Under the pieces are notes generated by a model. That model made no database searches, was not told the DNA's origin, and saw only the letters and a program-made list of their open reading frames with translations. A stretch of DNA of 64,000 nt from Pinisolibacter aquiterrae (GTDB lineage Bacteria; Pseudomonadota; Alphaproteobacteria; Rhizobiales; Ancalomicrobiaceae). The stretch lies in contig NZ_JAFNIH010000023.1 of NCBI RefSeq assembly GCF_019160155.1, positions 248,001 through 312,000 of the forward strand, given 5' to 3'. The translations under genes and the position numbers were made by a program. Numbering within the stretch: the stretch's first letter is position 1; each line of letters opens with the position of its first letter. Positions 1-9,241 of the stretch are shown piece after piece.

Positions 1-340
1 CCGGATTGAGCGCCTCGGAGCCGTGGTCGTCGCGCAGATCCGGATCGGTGTTGGGGAAGAGGGCGAGCGCGGGGATGCCGAGCTTCGCCGCCCGTTCCGC
101 CGCGCGCACCGCGAGATCGACCGAGAAACGCTCGACGCCGGGCATGGACTTGACCGGCTCGGTGACGCCGTTGCCGTCGACCACGAAGAGCGGCCAGATC
201 AGATCGTCGACCGAGAGCCGGGTCTCGCGCACCATGCGGCGCGACCAGTCGGTGCGGCGGTTGCGACGCATGCGCCGGCCGGAGAGAATCGCGTCCATGT
301 CGGCGGCGGCGTATCCGGCGTTGAGATGCTTCTCGCTCAT
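1..340 (-). CDS. hemB: Delta-aminolevulinic acid dehydratase, N-terminal part (runs off the window)
   Basis: Porphobilinogen synthase, which condenses two 5-aminolevulinate molecules in tetrapyrrole synthesis. Only the first 113 codons are present; the frame is open at position 1. The start ATG is at 338-340 and the protein begins MSEKHLNAGY. The family N-terminus is recognisable: RRMRRN near residue 21, then LIWPLFVVDG followed by PGVERFSVD, and the ALFPNTDPDLRDDHGSEA stretch near the break. The catalytic lysines and zinc or magnesium ligands lie outside the window. Identification rests on these well conserved N-terminal blocks and is secure. Confidence 0.93.
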   Translation of the reverse strand, partial: MSEKHLNAGYAAADMDAILSGRRMRRNRRTDWSRRMVRETRLSVDDLIWPLFVVDGNGVTEPVKSMPGVERFSVDLAVRAAERAAKLGIPALALFPNTDPDLRDDHGSEALNP

Positions 341-403
341 CCTCGGTCCCCGATCGGCGGGACCCGTGGACGGCCCGCAGTCCCTTTCAACCGCGGCCTC
401 TTA

Positions 404-442
404 TCACGGACGCACCCGGAGGTCATCCCGGTGCATCCGTGA
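404..442 (-). terminator. Imperfect 16-bp hairpin downstream of the lipoprotein gene
   Basis: Bases 404-419 pair with 427-442 around a 7-nt loop, with two mismatches in 16 pairs. It lies about 78 nt past the stop of the minus-strand lipoprotein gene and before hemB. There is no T-run on the minus strand, so it may be a terminator without U-tract or another structured element. Confidence 0.35.
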
Positions 443-519
443 GAAAGTCGTCGGAGGGGCATTCCGCGCGACGATCCGGAGGAGAACGTGCCGGTCTTCG
501 CCGGTGATCGTCCCTCGGT

Positions 520-873
520 TCACATGCGCGAGAGCCCACGGACCTTGCATTGCTGCTCCGCCACGCCCATGGCCATCGACCACTGCCCGATGAAGCCGAA
601 CATGCCGCCCAAGCCCTTCTTCGCCAACTCGGTTTCGGCTCGCGCGCGATCACCGGCGAGAACGTAGCCGGCAATCTGCCACCCCTCGTCTCCCATGATC
701 TCCTTCACCTTGCCGGCGGCGCATCCGCAATCGGACGACGACGCCCCGGTCACGGCCTGGCACTTGGTCACGAACGTGTCCTTCACCTGATCACATCCCG
801 AAAGAACGAGGACCAGACCGAAGACGGCGAGAAACGAGCGCGGCGAAGTCGAACGAACGGCGTTGCACATCAT
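520..873 (-). CDS. Small putative lipoprotein
   Basis: A 117-residue protein of unknown function. The N-terminus is a lipoprotein signal: basic region, hydrophobic FLAVFGLVLVL, then lipobox LSGC, so the mature lipid-anchored Cys is at about residue 27. The mature part is short with further cysteines (a CGC pair and a Cys near the C-terminus) that could form disulfides in the periplasm. Two adjacent ATGs (871-873 and 868-870) are possible; I chose the first because an AAGGG-like site sits just upstream. The open frame continues upstream to 945 but that extension would bury the signal peptide. It probably sits at the inner or outer membrane facing the periplasm. Function not recognised. Confidence 0.7.
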   Translation of the reverse strand: MMCNAVRSTSPRSFLAVFGLVLVLSGCDQVKDTFVTKCQAVTGASSSDCGCAAGKVKEIMGDEGWQIAGYVLAGDRARAETELAKKGLGGMFGFIGQWSMAMGVAEQQCKVRGLSRM

Positions 874-1023
874 GAGGCCCTTTTGCGTGTGAGACCATGA
901 CGTGAACAACCAACAGAATCTCATTCCGACCGGAAGATCGTACAAATACTCTCCATGAGAGCGTTACGTAAGTCACACCCTCGATGCGATCGTGGCACGT
1001 GCGATCCGACGATCGTCCTCCCC

Positions 1024-2256
1024 TCACCGGGGCCCGTCGAGCCGTTCGACCACGTAGTCGAGCGCCTCGAGCGCGGCGATGATCTCCTGGGCATGGGCCC
1101 CGTCGCGGGTCTCGAAGACGACGTCGAGGGTGGCCCCCTTGGCCGGGACCTTCAGCATGGTGCGGTGATGCTCGACCTCGAGCACGTTGCCGCCCATGCG
1201 GCCGAGCACGGTCGTGATCTCGCCGAGCACGCCGGGGCGGTCGGGGATGATCATGCGGATGCCGACGATCTTCTCCTCGCGGGCGAGTTCGCGCACCATG
1301 ATCGAGGAGAGGATGCGCGGGTCGATGTTGCCGCCGGTCAGGATCAGCCCGACCTTGCGGGAGCGGAACCGTTCCGGCGCGGCGAGGAGCGCGGCGAGGC
1401 CGGCGCCGGCGGCGCCCTCGGCCATGGTCTTCTGGAGCGTCAGGTAGAGATTGACGGCGCGCTCGATGTCGCTCTCCTCGACCAGGATCAGATCGTCCAT
1501 CAGCCGGCGCGCCAGTTCGAGCGTCATTCGCCCGGCCCGCTTCACGGCGATGCCCTCGGCGAGCGTCGTGCCGCCGGCATGGACCGGCAGGTCGCGCAGC
1601 TCGGCCCACATCGAGGGATAGAGCCGGGTCTCGACGCCGACCACCTCGATCCGCGGCTTCACCCCCTTTGCGGCGACGGCGATGCCACCGGCGAGGCCAC
1701 CACCGCCGACCGGGGTGACGATCACGTCGAGTTCGGGGACGTCGGCGATCATTTCGAGCGCGACGGTGCCTTGGCCGCGAATGACGTCGAAATCGTCATA
1801 GGGGTGCACGAAGGTGAGGCGATCGCGCTCGGCGAGACGGGCGGCCTCGATCTCGGCCTCCGCCACGGTCTCGCCGGACAGCACGACATGGGCGCCGAAG
1901 CCGCGCGTCGCGGTGACCTTCACGTGCGGCGTGGTCACCGGCATGACGATGGTCGAGGGAATCCGCAGGCGCGTGGCGTGATAGGCGACCGCCTGGGCAT
2001 GATTGCCGGCCGACATGGCGATGACGCCGGCCGCACGCTCCTCGGGGGTCAGCGAAAGCAGTTTGGTGAGGGCGCCACGCTCCTTGAAGGCATTGGTGAC
2101 CTGGAGGTTTTCGTATTTCACCCAGACCTCGGCGCCGGTCAGGGCGCTGAGGCGCGGCGCCGGCAGGAAGGGCGTGCGCATCACCGCCCCCTCGATCGTC
2201 TTCGCGGCGGCACGGACGTCGTCGAGGGTGGGCAGGCGGGGTTCGAACGCGGTCAT
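1024..2256 (-). CDS. ilvA: Threonine ammonia-lyase (threonine dehydratase) with C-terminal ACT domain
   Basis: PLP enzyme of fold type II that deaminates threonine to 2-oxobutyrate, the first step towards isoleucine. 410 residues from the chosen ATG at 2254-2256. The Schiff-base lysine lies in TNAFKERGA (K58), the substrate loop SAGNHAQ at about 82-88, and the glycine-rich phosphate loop VGGGGLAGG around residue 185. An ACT-like regulatory domain occupies roughly residues 330-405 (IRMIIPDRPGVLGEI), the short type seen in this enzyme class rather than the long IlvA regulatory domain. An upstream in-frame ATG at 2328 would add 24 unconserved residues. A ketoacyl synthase gene lies 75 nt upstream on the same strand and may be co-transcribed. 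A catabolic TdcB-type role cannot be excluded. Confidence 0.9.
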   Translation of the reverse strand: MTAFEPRLPTLDDVRAAAKTIEGAVMRTPFLPAPRLSALTGAEVWVKYENLQVTNAFKERGALTKLLSLTPEERAAGVIAMSAGNHAQAVAYHATRLRIPSTIVMPVTTPHVKVTATRGFGAHVVLSGETVAEAEIEAARLAERDRLTFVHPYDDFDVIRGQGTVALEMIADVPELDVIVTPVGGGGLAGGIAVAAKGVKPRIEVVGVETRLYPSMWAELRDLPVHAGGTTLAEGIAVKRAGRMTLELARRLMDDLILVEESDIERAVNLYLTLQKTMAEGAAGAGLAALLAAPERFRSRKVGLILTGGNIDPRILSSIMVRELAREEKIVGIRMIIPDRPGVLGEITTVLGRMGGNVLEVEHHRTMLKVPAKGATLDVVFETRDGAHAQEIIAALEALDYVVERLDGPR

Positions 2257-2331
2257 GACAGCGGCCTCGGTGGGTGCGAGGCCGATGGTCTTAGCCGATG
2301 GCGCGGGAATTGGCGAGCGGAAGCGCACGCC

Positions 2332-3543
2332 TCAATCGCCGCGACCGAGCACGATCGACAGGTTGAGGCCGCCGAAGGCGAAGGAGTTCTTGATCGCCAC
2401 GTCGATCTTCGCCGGACGCGGCCCCTCGGTCACCGCGTCGACCGGACAGTCGGGATCGGGCTCGAGGAAATTGAGGGTCGGCGGCAGGATGCCGGCGTTC
2501 AACGCCGCCAGCGTGGCGATGGTCTCGATGGCACCGGCGGCGCCCATGGCGTGACCGACCTGCGACTTGGTCGCGGAGATCGGGATCGGCGCGGACCGGC
2601 CGGCGAAGACGTCGAGCACGGCAGCGGATTCGCACTTGTCGTTGAAGGCGGTGCCGGTGCCGTGGGCGTTGACGTATCCGACCGCGTCGGGGGCGATGCC
2701 GGCGTCGGCGAGGCCGGCGCGGATCGCCGCCTTCATGCCCTCGGGATCGGGCGCGACGATGTCGCCGGCATCCGACGACATGCCGGAGCCGAGCCAGCGG
2801 CCGAAGACGCGAGTCTTGCGGGCGCTCGCGCGGCCGGCACGCTCGAGGACGAGCATCCCGGCGCCCTCGCCCATGATCAGGCCCTTGCGGCCGAGCGAGA
2901 AGGGCCGACAGGTGTCGGAGGAGACGACGCGCAGCGCTTCCCAGGCCTTGAGCAGGCCGAGTTCGAAGCAGCTGTCGGTACCGCCGACCACCGCGACGTC
3001 GATGATGCCGGCGCGGATCAGGCCCTCGCCGACGAGCATCGCATGGCCGGCGGAGGCGCAGGCCGAGGTGACGCCGAAGACCGGCCCCTTGGCGCAGAGT
3101 TCCCGGGCGACACGGCTCGCCGGCGCCGACCCCATGATCTGCGGAATGGTGAAGGGCGAGGGGCGGAGCTCGTCGATGAAGATCTTGCGGAAGGCGCGCG
3201 CGGTCGCGTCGATGCCGGTGTTGGCGGTGCCGATCACCACACCGACCCGCGCCGGCTCGGGCGGGTTCTCGTCGAGGCCGGCTTCCTTCCAGGCCTGACG
3301 CGCGGCCACCGCCGCCATCTGGGTGTAGCGATCGATGTGGCCCTGGGTCTGCTTGTCGAAATGGGCGGCGGGGTCGAAGTCGCGGACCGGCGCGCCGTTG
3401 GTGAACTTGAGGCCGGGCGCGATGTCGGAAATGTCGCCGATGCCACAAGCCCCCGAAAGCAGCGCGGCTTCGAAATCCGCGATCGTCGAGCCGAGCGCGG
3501 AGACGACTCCGCGTCCGGTGATTTCCGTCTTCGGGGCGGACAT
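2332..3543 (-). CDS. Beta-ketoacyl-[acyl-carrier-protein] synthase (KAS I/II type)
   Basis: 403-residue condensing enzyme. The Cys-His-His triad is visible: nucleophile C162 in VTSACASAGHAM, H294 in VNAHGTGTAFND, and H331 in SQVGHAMGAAG with K326 before it. The C-terminal glycine-rich NSFAFGGLN block is also present. This is FabB/FabF/NodE-like and would elongate acyl-ACP by decarboxylative condensation with malonyl-ACP. No acyl carrier protein or FabG/FabZ gene adjoins it, so it is probably an accessory KAS, for example for a special acyl chain, rather than the housekeeping FabF. That last point is inference. Start ATG at 3541-3543. Confidence 0.88.
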   Translation of the reverse strand: MSAPKTEITGRGVVSALGSTIADFEAALLSGACGIGDISDIAPGLKFTNGAPVRDFDPAAHFDKQTQGHIDRYTQMAAVAARQAWKEAGLDENPPEPARVGVVIGTANTGIDATARAFRKIFIDELRPSPFTIPQIMGSAPASRVARELCAKGPVFGVTSACASAGHAMLVGEGLIRAGIIDVAVVGGTDSCFELGLLKAWEALRVVSSDTCRPFSLGRKGLIMGEGAGMLVLERAGRASARKTRVFGRWLGSGMSSDAGDIVAPDPEGMKAAIRAGLADAGIAPDAVGYVNAHGTGTAFNDKCESAAVLDVFAGRSAPIPISATKSQVGHAMGAAGAIETIATLAALNAGILPPTLNFLEPDPDCPVDAVTEGPRPAKIDVAIKNSFAFGGLNLSIVLGRGD

Positions 3544-3674
3544 GGAACGGTCCCTTCTCGGCCTGACACCATCCCTGTGACGAGATCGTCACATGGGCAC
3601 GGTGAGGCGGGTAGCACGGATGGGGCGTCCTGTTAACCCATACCGACGGCGTGTATCCCGATCGTTTCCCCGGA

Positions 3675-4571
3675 TCAGGCGCTCTTGCCGCCCCTGAGGA
3701 ACTCGAACAGCGCCGAAAAGTCGCGGCCCGCGTTGCCCTGATCGACGAAGAGACGATAGAGCTGCGCCGCCTCGGCGCCGAGCGGGGTCGCCTGACCGGC
3801 GGCGGAGGCGACGTCCTGGGAGAGCTTCAGGTCCTTCAGCATCATCGCCGCGGCGAAGCCCGGGGTATAGCCGCGATTGGCGGGGCTCGTCGGCACCGGG
3901 CCCGGCACCGGGCAATAGGTGGTCAAGGACCAGCACTGACCGGACGAGGTGGAGGCGATGTCGAACAGCTTCTGCGCGTCGAGGCCGAGCTTCTCGGCGA
4001 GCGCAAAGCCCTCGCACACCGCGACCATGGAAATGCCGAGGATCATGTTGTTGCAGATCTTGGCGGCCTGACCGGCGCCGGAGGCCCCGGCGTGGACGAT
4101 GGTCTTGCCCATCGCCGCGAGGATCGGCTCGGCGCGGCCGAAGGCGGTGTCGCTGCCGCCGACCATGAAGGTCAGGGTCGCCGCCGCCGCCCCGCCGACG
4201 CCGCCGGAGACCGGCGCGTCGGCCATGTCGAAGCCACGCGCGGCGGCCATGCCGGCGACCTTGCGAGCGCTCTCGACATGAATGGTCGAGCTGTCGATGA
4301 AGAGGCAGCCGTGCGGGGCATGGGCGAAGACGCCCTCCTCGCCGGCATAGACCGCCTCGACGTGCCGGCCTTCCGGCAGCATCGACACGACCACCTCGGC
4401 GTCGGCCACCGCCTCGGCGAGCGAGGTGCCGGCGCGGCCGCCGGCCTCCACGAGGCGGGCGAGCGCGTCGCCGGAGAGGTCGAGGCCGGTCACGACGTGG
4501 CCGGCGCGAACCAGATTGGCGGCCATGGGGAGCCCCATGTTGCCGAGGCCGATGAAGACGATCCGAGACAT
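3675..4571 (-). CDS. mmsB: 3-hydroxyisobutyrate dehydrogenase
   Basis: NAD-dependent oxidation of 3-hydroxyisobutyrate to methylmalonate semialdehyde in valine degradation. 298 residues, the normal family length. Rossmann motif GLGNMGLPMA at residues 8-17, substrate-binding segment DAPVSGGVGGA at about 118-128, and catalytic K171 in GAGQAAKICNN with N175. It is the last gene of a minus-strand run after isobutyryl-CoA dehydrogenase and hydroxyisobutyryl-CoA hydrolase, which supplies its substrate. The beta-hydroxyacid dehydrogenase family includes close paralogues (tartronate semialdehyde reductase), but the neighbours make the valine role by far the most likely. Start ATG at 4569-4571. Confidence 0.93.
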   Translation of the reverse strand: MSRIVFIGLGNMGLPMAANLVRAGHVVTGLDLSGDALARLVEAGGRAGTSLAEAVADAEVVVSMLPEGRHVEAVYAGEEGVFAHAPHGCLFIDSSTIHVESARKVAGMAAARGFDMADAPVSGGVGGAAAATLTFMVGGSDTAFGRAEPILAAMGKTIVHAGASGAGQAAKICNNMILGISMVAVCEGFALAEKLGLDAQKLFDIASTSSGQCWSLTTYCPVPGPVPTSPANRGYTPGFAAAMMLKDLKLSQDVASAAGQATPLGAEAAQLYRLFVDQGNAGRDFSALFEFLRGGKSA

Positions 4572-4680
4572 GCGTTTCTCCCCTGGGCGGACTTCGCCGC
4601 CTTGCTCGAGTGATTGCGAGGGACCTCGGCCGCCGCGACCGGACGCGGGCGAGGGCCGACGTCCGAGGCGCGGGCGATGG

Positions 4681-5142
4681 TCACTCGGGACGGCGGCGCT
4701 TCTTCTTCTCCTCGCGCTCGGCGCGTTCGGACAGGAAGAAGAGCAGCAGATAGAGCGCCAAGGTCGCCACCTGGAAGGCGGTCCAAGGTGGCGTCCAGTC
4801 GAAGATGCCGGCGTAGGCGGTGTGGATCAGGATCCGGGCGAAGGTGGCGACCAGCCAGGTCGCGACGCCCCAGGTCGAGCCGAGCCACAGGCCGACGGCG
4901 GCGATCGGATCGACCCCGGCGAAGAAATAGGCCGCGCCCTGACGCGGCAGATGCGCCTTGGTCTCGACCACCCCGAGGGGCGGCACCAGACCGATCAGCG
5001 CGGCCCATTCCCACAGCGCCCAGACCAGGTGGCCGACCGAGACGAGGCGCAGGAAGACGTCGAGGATGAGCCGCCAGCGCACCGGCGGGCGGTCGTCGAT
5101 CCACGCGCGGGTCGCGGCGGCGGTCGTCTCGATACGGGCCAT
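4681..5142 (-). CDS. DUF6163-like integral membrane protein in the valine-catabolism operon
   Basis: 153 residues, with about four hydrophobic segments (near residues 29-50, 75-95, 95-112 and 118-138) and a highly basic tail rich in Glu, Lys and Arg. It resembles the uncharacterised family I know as DUF6163 from Hyphomicrobiales; that assignment is from memory of the sequence pattern. Function unknown. It is located between the 3-hydroxyisobutyryl-CoA hydrolase and 3-hydroxyisobutyrate dehydrogenase genes on the same strand, 24 nt after the former, so it is likely co-transcribed. A GGGAGACGAG stretch precedes the ATG at 5140-5142. Confidence 0.75.
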   Translation of the reverse strand: MARIETTAAATRAWIDDRPPVRWRLILDVFLRLVSVGHLVWALWEWAALIGLVPPLGVVETKAHLPRQGAAYFFAGVDPIAAVGLWLGSTWGVATWLVATFARILIHTAYAGIFDWTPPWTAFQVATLALYLLLFFLSERAEREEKKKRRRPE

Positions 5143-5166
5143 CGCGTCTCGTCTCCCGAAAGTCCC

Positions 5167-6222
5167 TCAGACGGCGAGATCGCCGTCCGCGGGGATGGTG
5201 GTGAAATGGGCCTCGATCTCGGCCGGCGACACCTCGGCGAGGGTCGCGGGATGCCAGCTCGGCCGGTTGTCGCGGTCGATCAGGACCGAGCGGACCCCCT
5301 CGTAGAAGTCGAGGCCCTGCAGAATGCGCGAGACGATGCGGTATTCGGTCCGCATGCCGTCCTCGAAGGAGAGAGAACCGCCGATCCGCACCTGGCGCAA
5401 GGCGATCGCGACCGAGGTCGGCGATTTGGCGGAAATCTCCGCCGCCAGCGCCTTCGCCCAATCGCCGTCGGGGCCCTCCTCGACCTCGAGACGGGCGAGA
5501 ATCGCGCTCGCGTCGTCGCCGGTGAAGATCCGGTCGATCGCCGCGCGGCGGCCGGCGAGCGGCGCCGCGCCGGGATCGACGCGGAACGCCTCGAGGACCG
5601 CGCCGGGGTGATCGGCGACGCAGAGCGCGGCGAGCAACTCGCCCATGCGGGCGCTCTCGACCGTGTGCGACAGGAAGCCGACGTGGAGGCAATCGGCCCA
5701 TTTCAGCCGTCCGCCGGACATGGCGAGGAAGGCGCCGGTCTCGCCCGGCATGCGCGAGAGCATGTGGGTGCCGCCGACGTCGGGGAAGAAGCCGATCGAC
5801 ACCTCGGGCATGGCGAAGAGGGTCTTCTCCGACCCGACCCGGAAGGGCGCATGGGCCGAGAGGCCGACGCCGCCGCCCATGCAGATGCCGTCGATCAGCG
5901 AGGTGAAAGGCTTCGGATATCGATGGATCTTCGTGTTCAGCCGATATTCGTCGCGGAAGAAGTCGGTGAGCCCCGGCTCGCCGGCGCGGCCCATGTCGTG
6001 GATGTGGCGGATGTCGCCGCCGGCGCAGAAGGCCTTCTCCGACGCGGAGGTCAGCACGACGTGGGCGACGGCCGGATCGGCGGCCCAGGCGTCGAGCCGC
6101 TCGGTCATGGCGAGAACCATCGGCAGGGTGAGCGCGTTCAGCGCCTTGGGGCGATCGAGGGTGATCACGCCGGCGCGGCCACGAATCTCGAAACGGACGT
6201 CTTCGGTCGGAACGGAGGTCAT
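5167..6222 (-). CDS. 3-hydroxyisobutyryl-CoA hydrolase (enoyl-CoA hydratase/isomerase family)
   Basis: Crotonase-fold protein of 351 residues, longer than ordinary enoyl-CoA hydratases (about 260) and typical of HIBCH, with the extra C-terminal region. The oxyanion-hole segments are AFCAGGDIRH (about 64-73) and GICMGGGVGLS (about 112-122). The catalytic pair is E140 and D148 in AMPEVSIGFFPDVGG. It releases 3-hydroxyisobutyrate from its CoA thioester in valine breakdown. It starts 16 nt after the stop of the acyl-CoA dehydrogenase gene, consistent with one operon. Start ATG at 6220-6222. Confidence 0.92.
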   Translation of the reverse strand: MTSVPTEDVRFEIRGRAGVITLDRPKALNALTLPMVLAMTERLDAWAADPAVAHVVLTSASEKAFCAGGDIRHIHDMGRAGEPGLTDFFRDEYRLNTKIHRYPKPFTSLIDGICMGGGVGLSAHAPFRVGSEKTLFAMPEVSIGFFPDVGGTHMLSRMPGETGAFLAMSGGRLKWADCLHVGFLSHTVESARMGELLAALCVADHPGAVLEAFRVDPGAAPLAGRRAAIDRIFTGDDASAILARLEVEEGPDGDWAKALAAEISAKSPTSVAIALRQVRIGGSLSFEDGMRTEYRIVSRILQGLDFYEGVRSVLIDRDNRPSWHPATLAEVSPAEIEAHFTTIPADGDLAV

Positions 6223-6238
6223 GGTCTCTGGCGAGCCT

Positions 6239-7393
6239 TCAATCGTCGATCAGCGAGCGGGCGATGATGAGGCGCATGACCTCGTTGGTGCCCTCGAGGA
6301 TGCGGTGGACGCGGGTGTCGCGGGCGAAGCGCTCGATCTCGTAGTCGGCGAGATAACCGTAGCCGCCGTGCAGCTGCAAGGCCTCGTCGACCACCTTCCA
6401 GCCGGCGTCGGTGGCGAAGCGCTTGGCCATGGCGCAGGCGCGGGTGACGGCGGCGTCGGCCTTCTTCGGATCCTTGCGGTCGAGCATCCAGGCGGCACGA
6501 TGGACCATCAGGCGGGCGGCCTCGAGCTCGGTCGCCATGTCGGCGAGGCGGAAGCGCAGGGCCTGGAAGTCGCCGATCGGCTGGCCGAACTGCTTCCTCT
6601 CCTTGACGTAGGCGAGGGTCCGGTCGAGGCATTCGGCGGCGGCGCCGAGCGAACAGGCGGCGATGTTGAGGCGGCCGCCGTCGAGACCGGCCATGGCGAT
6701 GGAGAAGCCCTCGCCCTCGGCGCCGATGCGGTTTTCGACCGGCACCCGGCAATTCTCGAAGATCACGGCGGCGGTCGGCTGGCTCTTCCAGCCCATCTTC
6801 TTCTCGTCGGCGCCGAAGGAGAGACCGGGCGTGCCCTTCTCGACGACGATCGCCGAGATGCCCTTGGGGCCGGGGCCGCCGGTGCGCGCCATCACCACGT
6901 AGACGTCGGAGGTGCCGCCGCCGGAGATGAAGGCCTTGGACCCGTCGAGGACGTAATGATCACCGTCGCGCACGGCCTTGGTGGCGAGGCTCGCGGCGTC
7001 CGATCCGGCGCCCGGCTCGGTCAGGCAGTAGCTCGCGACGATCTCCATGGTGGCGAGGCGCGGCAGCCATTTTCGGCGCTGCTCGTCCGTGCCCCATCGG
7101 TCGATCATCCACGAGGCCATGTTGTGGATGGTGAGGAAGGCGGAGGTGGAGGTGCAACCGCGCGACAGTTCCTCGAAGATCACCGCCGCGTCGAGCCGGC
7201 CGAGGCCGGAGCCGCCGACGTCGTCGCCGACGTAGATCGCTCCGAGCCCGAGGGCGGCGGCGGCGCGCAGAGTTTCGAGCGGGAAGGTCGAGGTCTCGTC
7301 CCAGGCGCGCGCGTTGGGCGCCAGTTCGGCGGCGGCGAAGGCCGAGGCCATGTCGCGAAAGGCGCGGGTTTCCTCGGAATATTCGAAGTTCAT
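6239..7393 (-). CDS. Isobutyryl-CoA dehydrogenase-type acyl-CoA dehydrogenase
   Basis: FAD flavoenzyme, 384 residues. It has the three acyl-CoA dehydrogenase regions: the helical N-terminus, the mid domain with [14 protein letters not shown] (near residue 125), and the C-terminal helical domain with [12 protein letters not shown] and the catalytic Glu in [11 protein letters not shown] (about E367). With HIBCH and HIBADH directly downstream, the substrate is most likely isobutyryl-CoA from valine; substrate choice is inferred from context. Start is the ATG at 7391-7393, preceded by a strong GGAAGGGAG ribosome-binding site. The longer frame to 7465 is rejected for that reason. First gene of the operon; the 220 nt upstream should hold its promoter. 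Confidence 0.9.
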   Translation of the reverse strand: MNFEYSEETRAFRDMASAFAAAELAPNARAWDETSTFPLETLRAAAALGLGAIYVGDDVGGSGLGRLDAAVIFEELSRGCTSTSAFLTIHNMASWMIDRWGTDEQRRKWLPRLATMEIVASYCLTEPGAGSDAASLATKAVRDGDHYVLDGSKAFISGGGTSDVYVVMARTGGPGPKGISAIVVEKGTPGLSFGADEKKMGWKSQPTAAVIFENCRVPVENRIGAEGEGFSIAMAGLDGGRLNIAACSLGAAAECLDRTLAYVKERKQFGQPIGDFQALRFRLADMATELEAARLMVHRAAWMLDRKDPKKADAAVTRACAMAKRFATDAGWKVVDEALQLHGGYGYLADYEIERFARDTRVHRILEGTNEVMRLIIARSLIDD

Positions 7394-7615
7394 GGTCGCT
7401 CCCTTCCCTCGCCGCACGAGACGCGCACGGCTCGCCTCACGGATCCTCTGGCGGGATCTCTTCACGACGTCGGGGTCTTCTCCAGGGGTAGCGAGGCTTC
7501 ACGGATGCGTCAATCGCGGGGCGGCGGCGGAACCATGGGGATTTCCGCACGTCTCTTGTGGCGAGGCGCGGCAGCCCCCATCTTGTCTGACGCTGCCGCC
7601 AACCGAGGCCCGTCG

Positions 7616-8110
7616 ATGACCCGACCCACCCGCGAGATCACCATTCGCCATCTGTTCGACCCGGCGCTCGAGCCGGATCTGTTCGAGCAGGTGCTGTCGC
7701 GCCGGGCGATGGCCTATGTCTTCGACGTGATCGGCGTGTCGGTGCTGTGGCTGATGGCGGCGGTCGTCGTGTTCTTCCTCGGCATCGCCACCTTCGGTCT
7801 GGCGTGGCTGATCTATCCGGCGCTGTGGCCGATCCTCGGCGTGCTCTATACCGTCGGAACGCTCGGCGGGCCGGAGTCGGCGACGCCGGGCATGCGCGCC
7901 ATGGGCCTCTCGATGCGCACCACCGATGGACGCCGTCCCGACGGGCTGACGGCGCTGATGCACGTGGTGATCTTCTACGCCCTCAGCGTCGCGCTGACGC
8001 CGCTGATCCACCTCGTCGGGCTCTTCACCGAGCGCCGGCAGTTGCTGCAGGATCTGGCGATCGGCGTGCTGGTGATGGACGCGCGCGTGCTGGCTCTCAC
8101 CGGGCGCTGA
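7616..8110 (+). CDS. RDD-family membrane protein
   Basis: 164 residues. After a 30-residue hydrophilic start comes [13 protein letters not shown], the Arg-Asp pattern that names RDD proteins, followed by about three hydrophobic segments (roughly 37-62, 62-82 and 118-140). The middle has the family's [18 protein letters not shown] region. Function of the family is mostly unknown; some members affect Na+/H+ exchange or are accessory membrane proteins. The gene stands alone between the valine operon and bpt. Start is the ATG at 7616; a much longer upstream frame is antisense to the acyl-CoA dehydrogenase and not real. Confidence 0.85.
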   Translation: MTRPTREITIRHLFDPALEPDLFEQVLSRRAMAYVFDVIGVSVLWLMAAVVVFFLGIATFGLAWLIYPALWPILGVLYTVGTLGGPESATPGMRAMGLSMRTTDGRRPDGLTALMHVVIFYALSVALTPLIHLVGLFTERRQLLQDLAIGVLVMDARVLALTGR

Positions 8111-8255
8111 CATATCGAACGATCAAGAGGCGCGAAGCCGCTCGATCCCCTTCTCGACGAGGGGAGAGCGCGCTATCGTTTCGCGTCGGACCGGCGCGCG
8201 CGGCCGATCGCGGCGGGTCGCCGCCGCGTGGCCGGGGCAGGACCGAGGAGGGCCG

Positions 8256-9008
8256 ATGACGCAGCATCCGCTCGACGCACCGCAATTCTACCTGACGGCG
8301 CCCGCGCCCTGCCCCTACCTGCCCGATCATCAGGAACGGAAGGTCTTCACCCATCTCGTGGGGATGCGCGCCTCGGGTCTCAACGACGTGCTCACGCAGG
8401 GCGGGTTTCGCCGCTCGCAGAACATCGCCTATCGGCCGGCCTGCGACGGTTGCCGAGCCTGCGTCTCGGTGCGCATCGACGTCGCCGACTTCCTGTGGAG
8501 CCGCGGCTTCAAGCGGGTTCTCAAGACCAACGACGACCTGATCGGCGTCGAACAGGGCGCGCTGCCGACCTCGGAACAGTATTCGCTGTTCCGCGCCTAT
8601 CTCGACGCCCGTCATTCCGACGGCGGCATGGTCGACATGACGGTGATCGACTACTCGATGATGATCGAGGACACCCATGTCGACACGATGGTGATCGAAT
8701 ATCGCCGACGCGGCCCGGATACCGCGATCACCGGGCGCGGCCAGGGGCCGCTGGTCGCGGTGGCGCTGACCGACCTGCTCTCCGACGGGCTGTCGATGGT
8801 CTATTCCTTCTACGAGCCCGACGAGGAGACGCGCGGGCTCGGCACCTTCATGATTCTCGACCACATCCGCCGCGCCGCCCGGCACGGACTGCCCTACGTC
8901 TATCTCGGCTATTGGGTCGAGGGGTCGAAGAAGATGGCCTACAAGCGCCGCTTCCTGCCGCAGGAGCATCTCGGCCCCGACGGGTGGGAACGCGTCGACA
9001 CGCCCTGA
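8256..9008 (+). CDS. bpt: Aspartate/glutamate leucyltransferase (arginyltransferase-like, N-degron pathway)
   Basis: Transfers Leu from leucyl-tRNA to proteins with N-terminal Asp or Glu, marking them for ClpS/ClpAP degradation. 250 residues, the usual length. Family signatures: [17 protein letters not shown] near residue 18, the cysteine cluster C63/C66/C69 in [13 protein letters not shown] with C19 earlier, the IAYRPAC block, and the C-terminal [15 protein letters not shown] segment. Located in the cytoplasm. Start ATG at 8256 follows GAGGAGGGCCG, a good ribosome-binding site. Confidence 0.93.
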   Translation: MTQHPLDAPQFYLTAPAPCPYLPDHQERKVFTHLVGMRASGLNDVLTQGGFRRSQNIAYRPACDGCRACVSVRIDVADFLWSRGFKRVLKTNDDLIGVEQGALPTSEQYSLFRAYLDARHSDGGMVDMTVIDYSMMIEDTHVDTMVIEYRRRGPDTAITGRGQGPLVAVALTDLLSDGLSMVYSFYEPDEETRGLGTFMILDHIRRAARHGLPYVYLGYWVEGSKKMAYKRRFLPQEHLGPDGWERVDTP

Positions 9009-9021
9009 GATCCACCGCGCC

Positions 9022-9041
9022 GGGCCCGATTCGCCGGGCCC
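9022..9041 (+). terminator. GC hairpin after bpt
   Basis: Perfect 7-bp stem (GGGCCCG with CGGGCCC) and a 6-nt loop, 13 nt past the bpt stop. No T-tract follows, so termination is only suggested. The remaining bases to 9241 are GC-rich with no gene that I can support. Confidence 0.4.
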
Positions 9042-9241
9042 TCCCGTGGTCACGGCCCGACACGGGCTCCGGGGCACGGGCCGACCGGCCGACGCCGATC
9101 CGCGCCGGCCTTCGCTCGAGACGATTCGAAGAGGCCGGCTCGCCGTGCGTTCGCCGCGCGGTGGAGCGACGAGCATGCCCGCCCCGTCCGGGCGCGGACG
9201 CCCGCTCGAGCCGAAACCGATCGCCCCGCGCGGTGCCGCGC

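Noticed and set aside
955-3636. 893-residue open frame on the plus strand
   Set aside because: It lies antisense to ilvA and the ketoacyl synthase, is Arg/Gly/Asp/His-rich as expected from reading high-GC genes on the wrong strand, and has no recognisable domain.
4490-5701. 403-residue minus-strand frame rich in Arg/Pro
   Set aside because: It overlaps HIBCH and the DUF6163-like gene in another frame; no domain.
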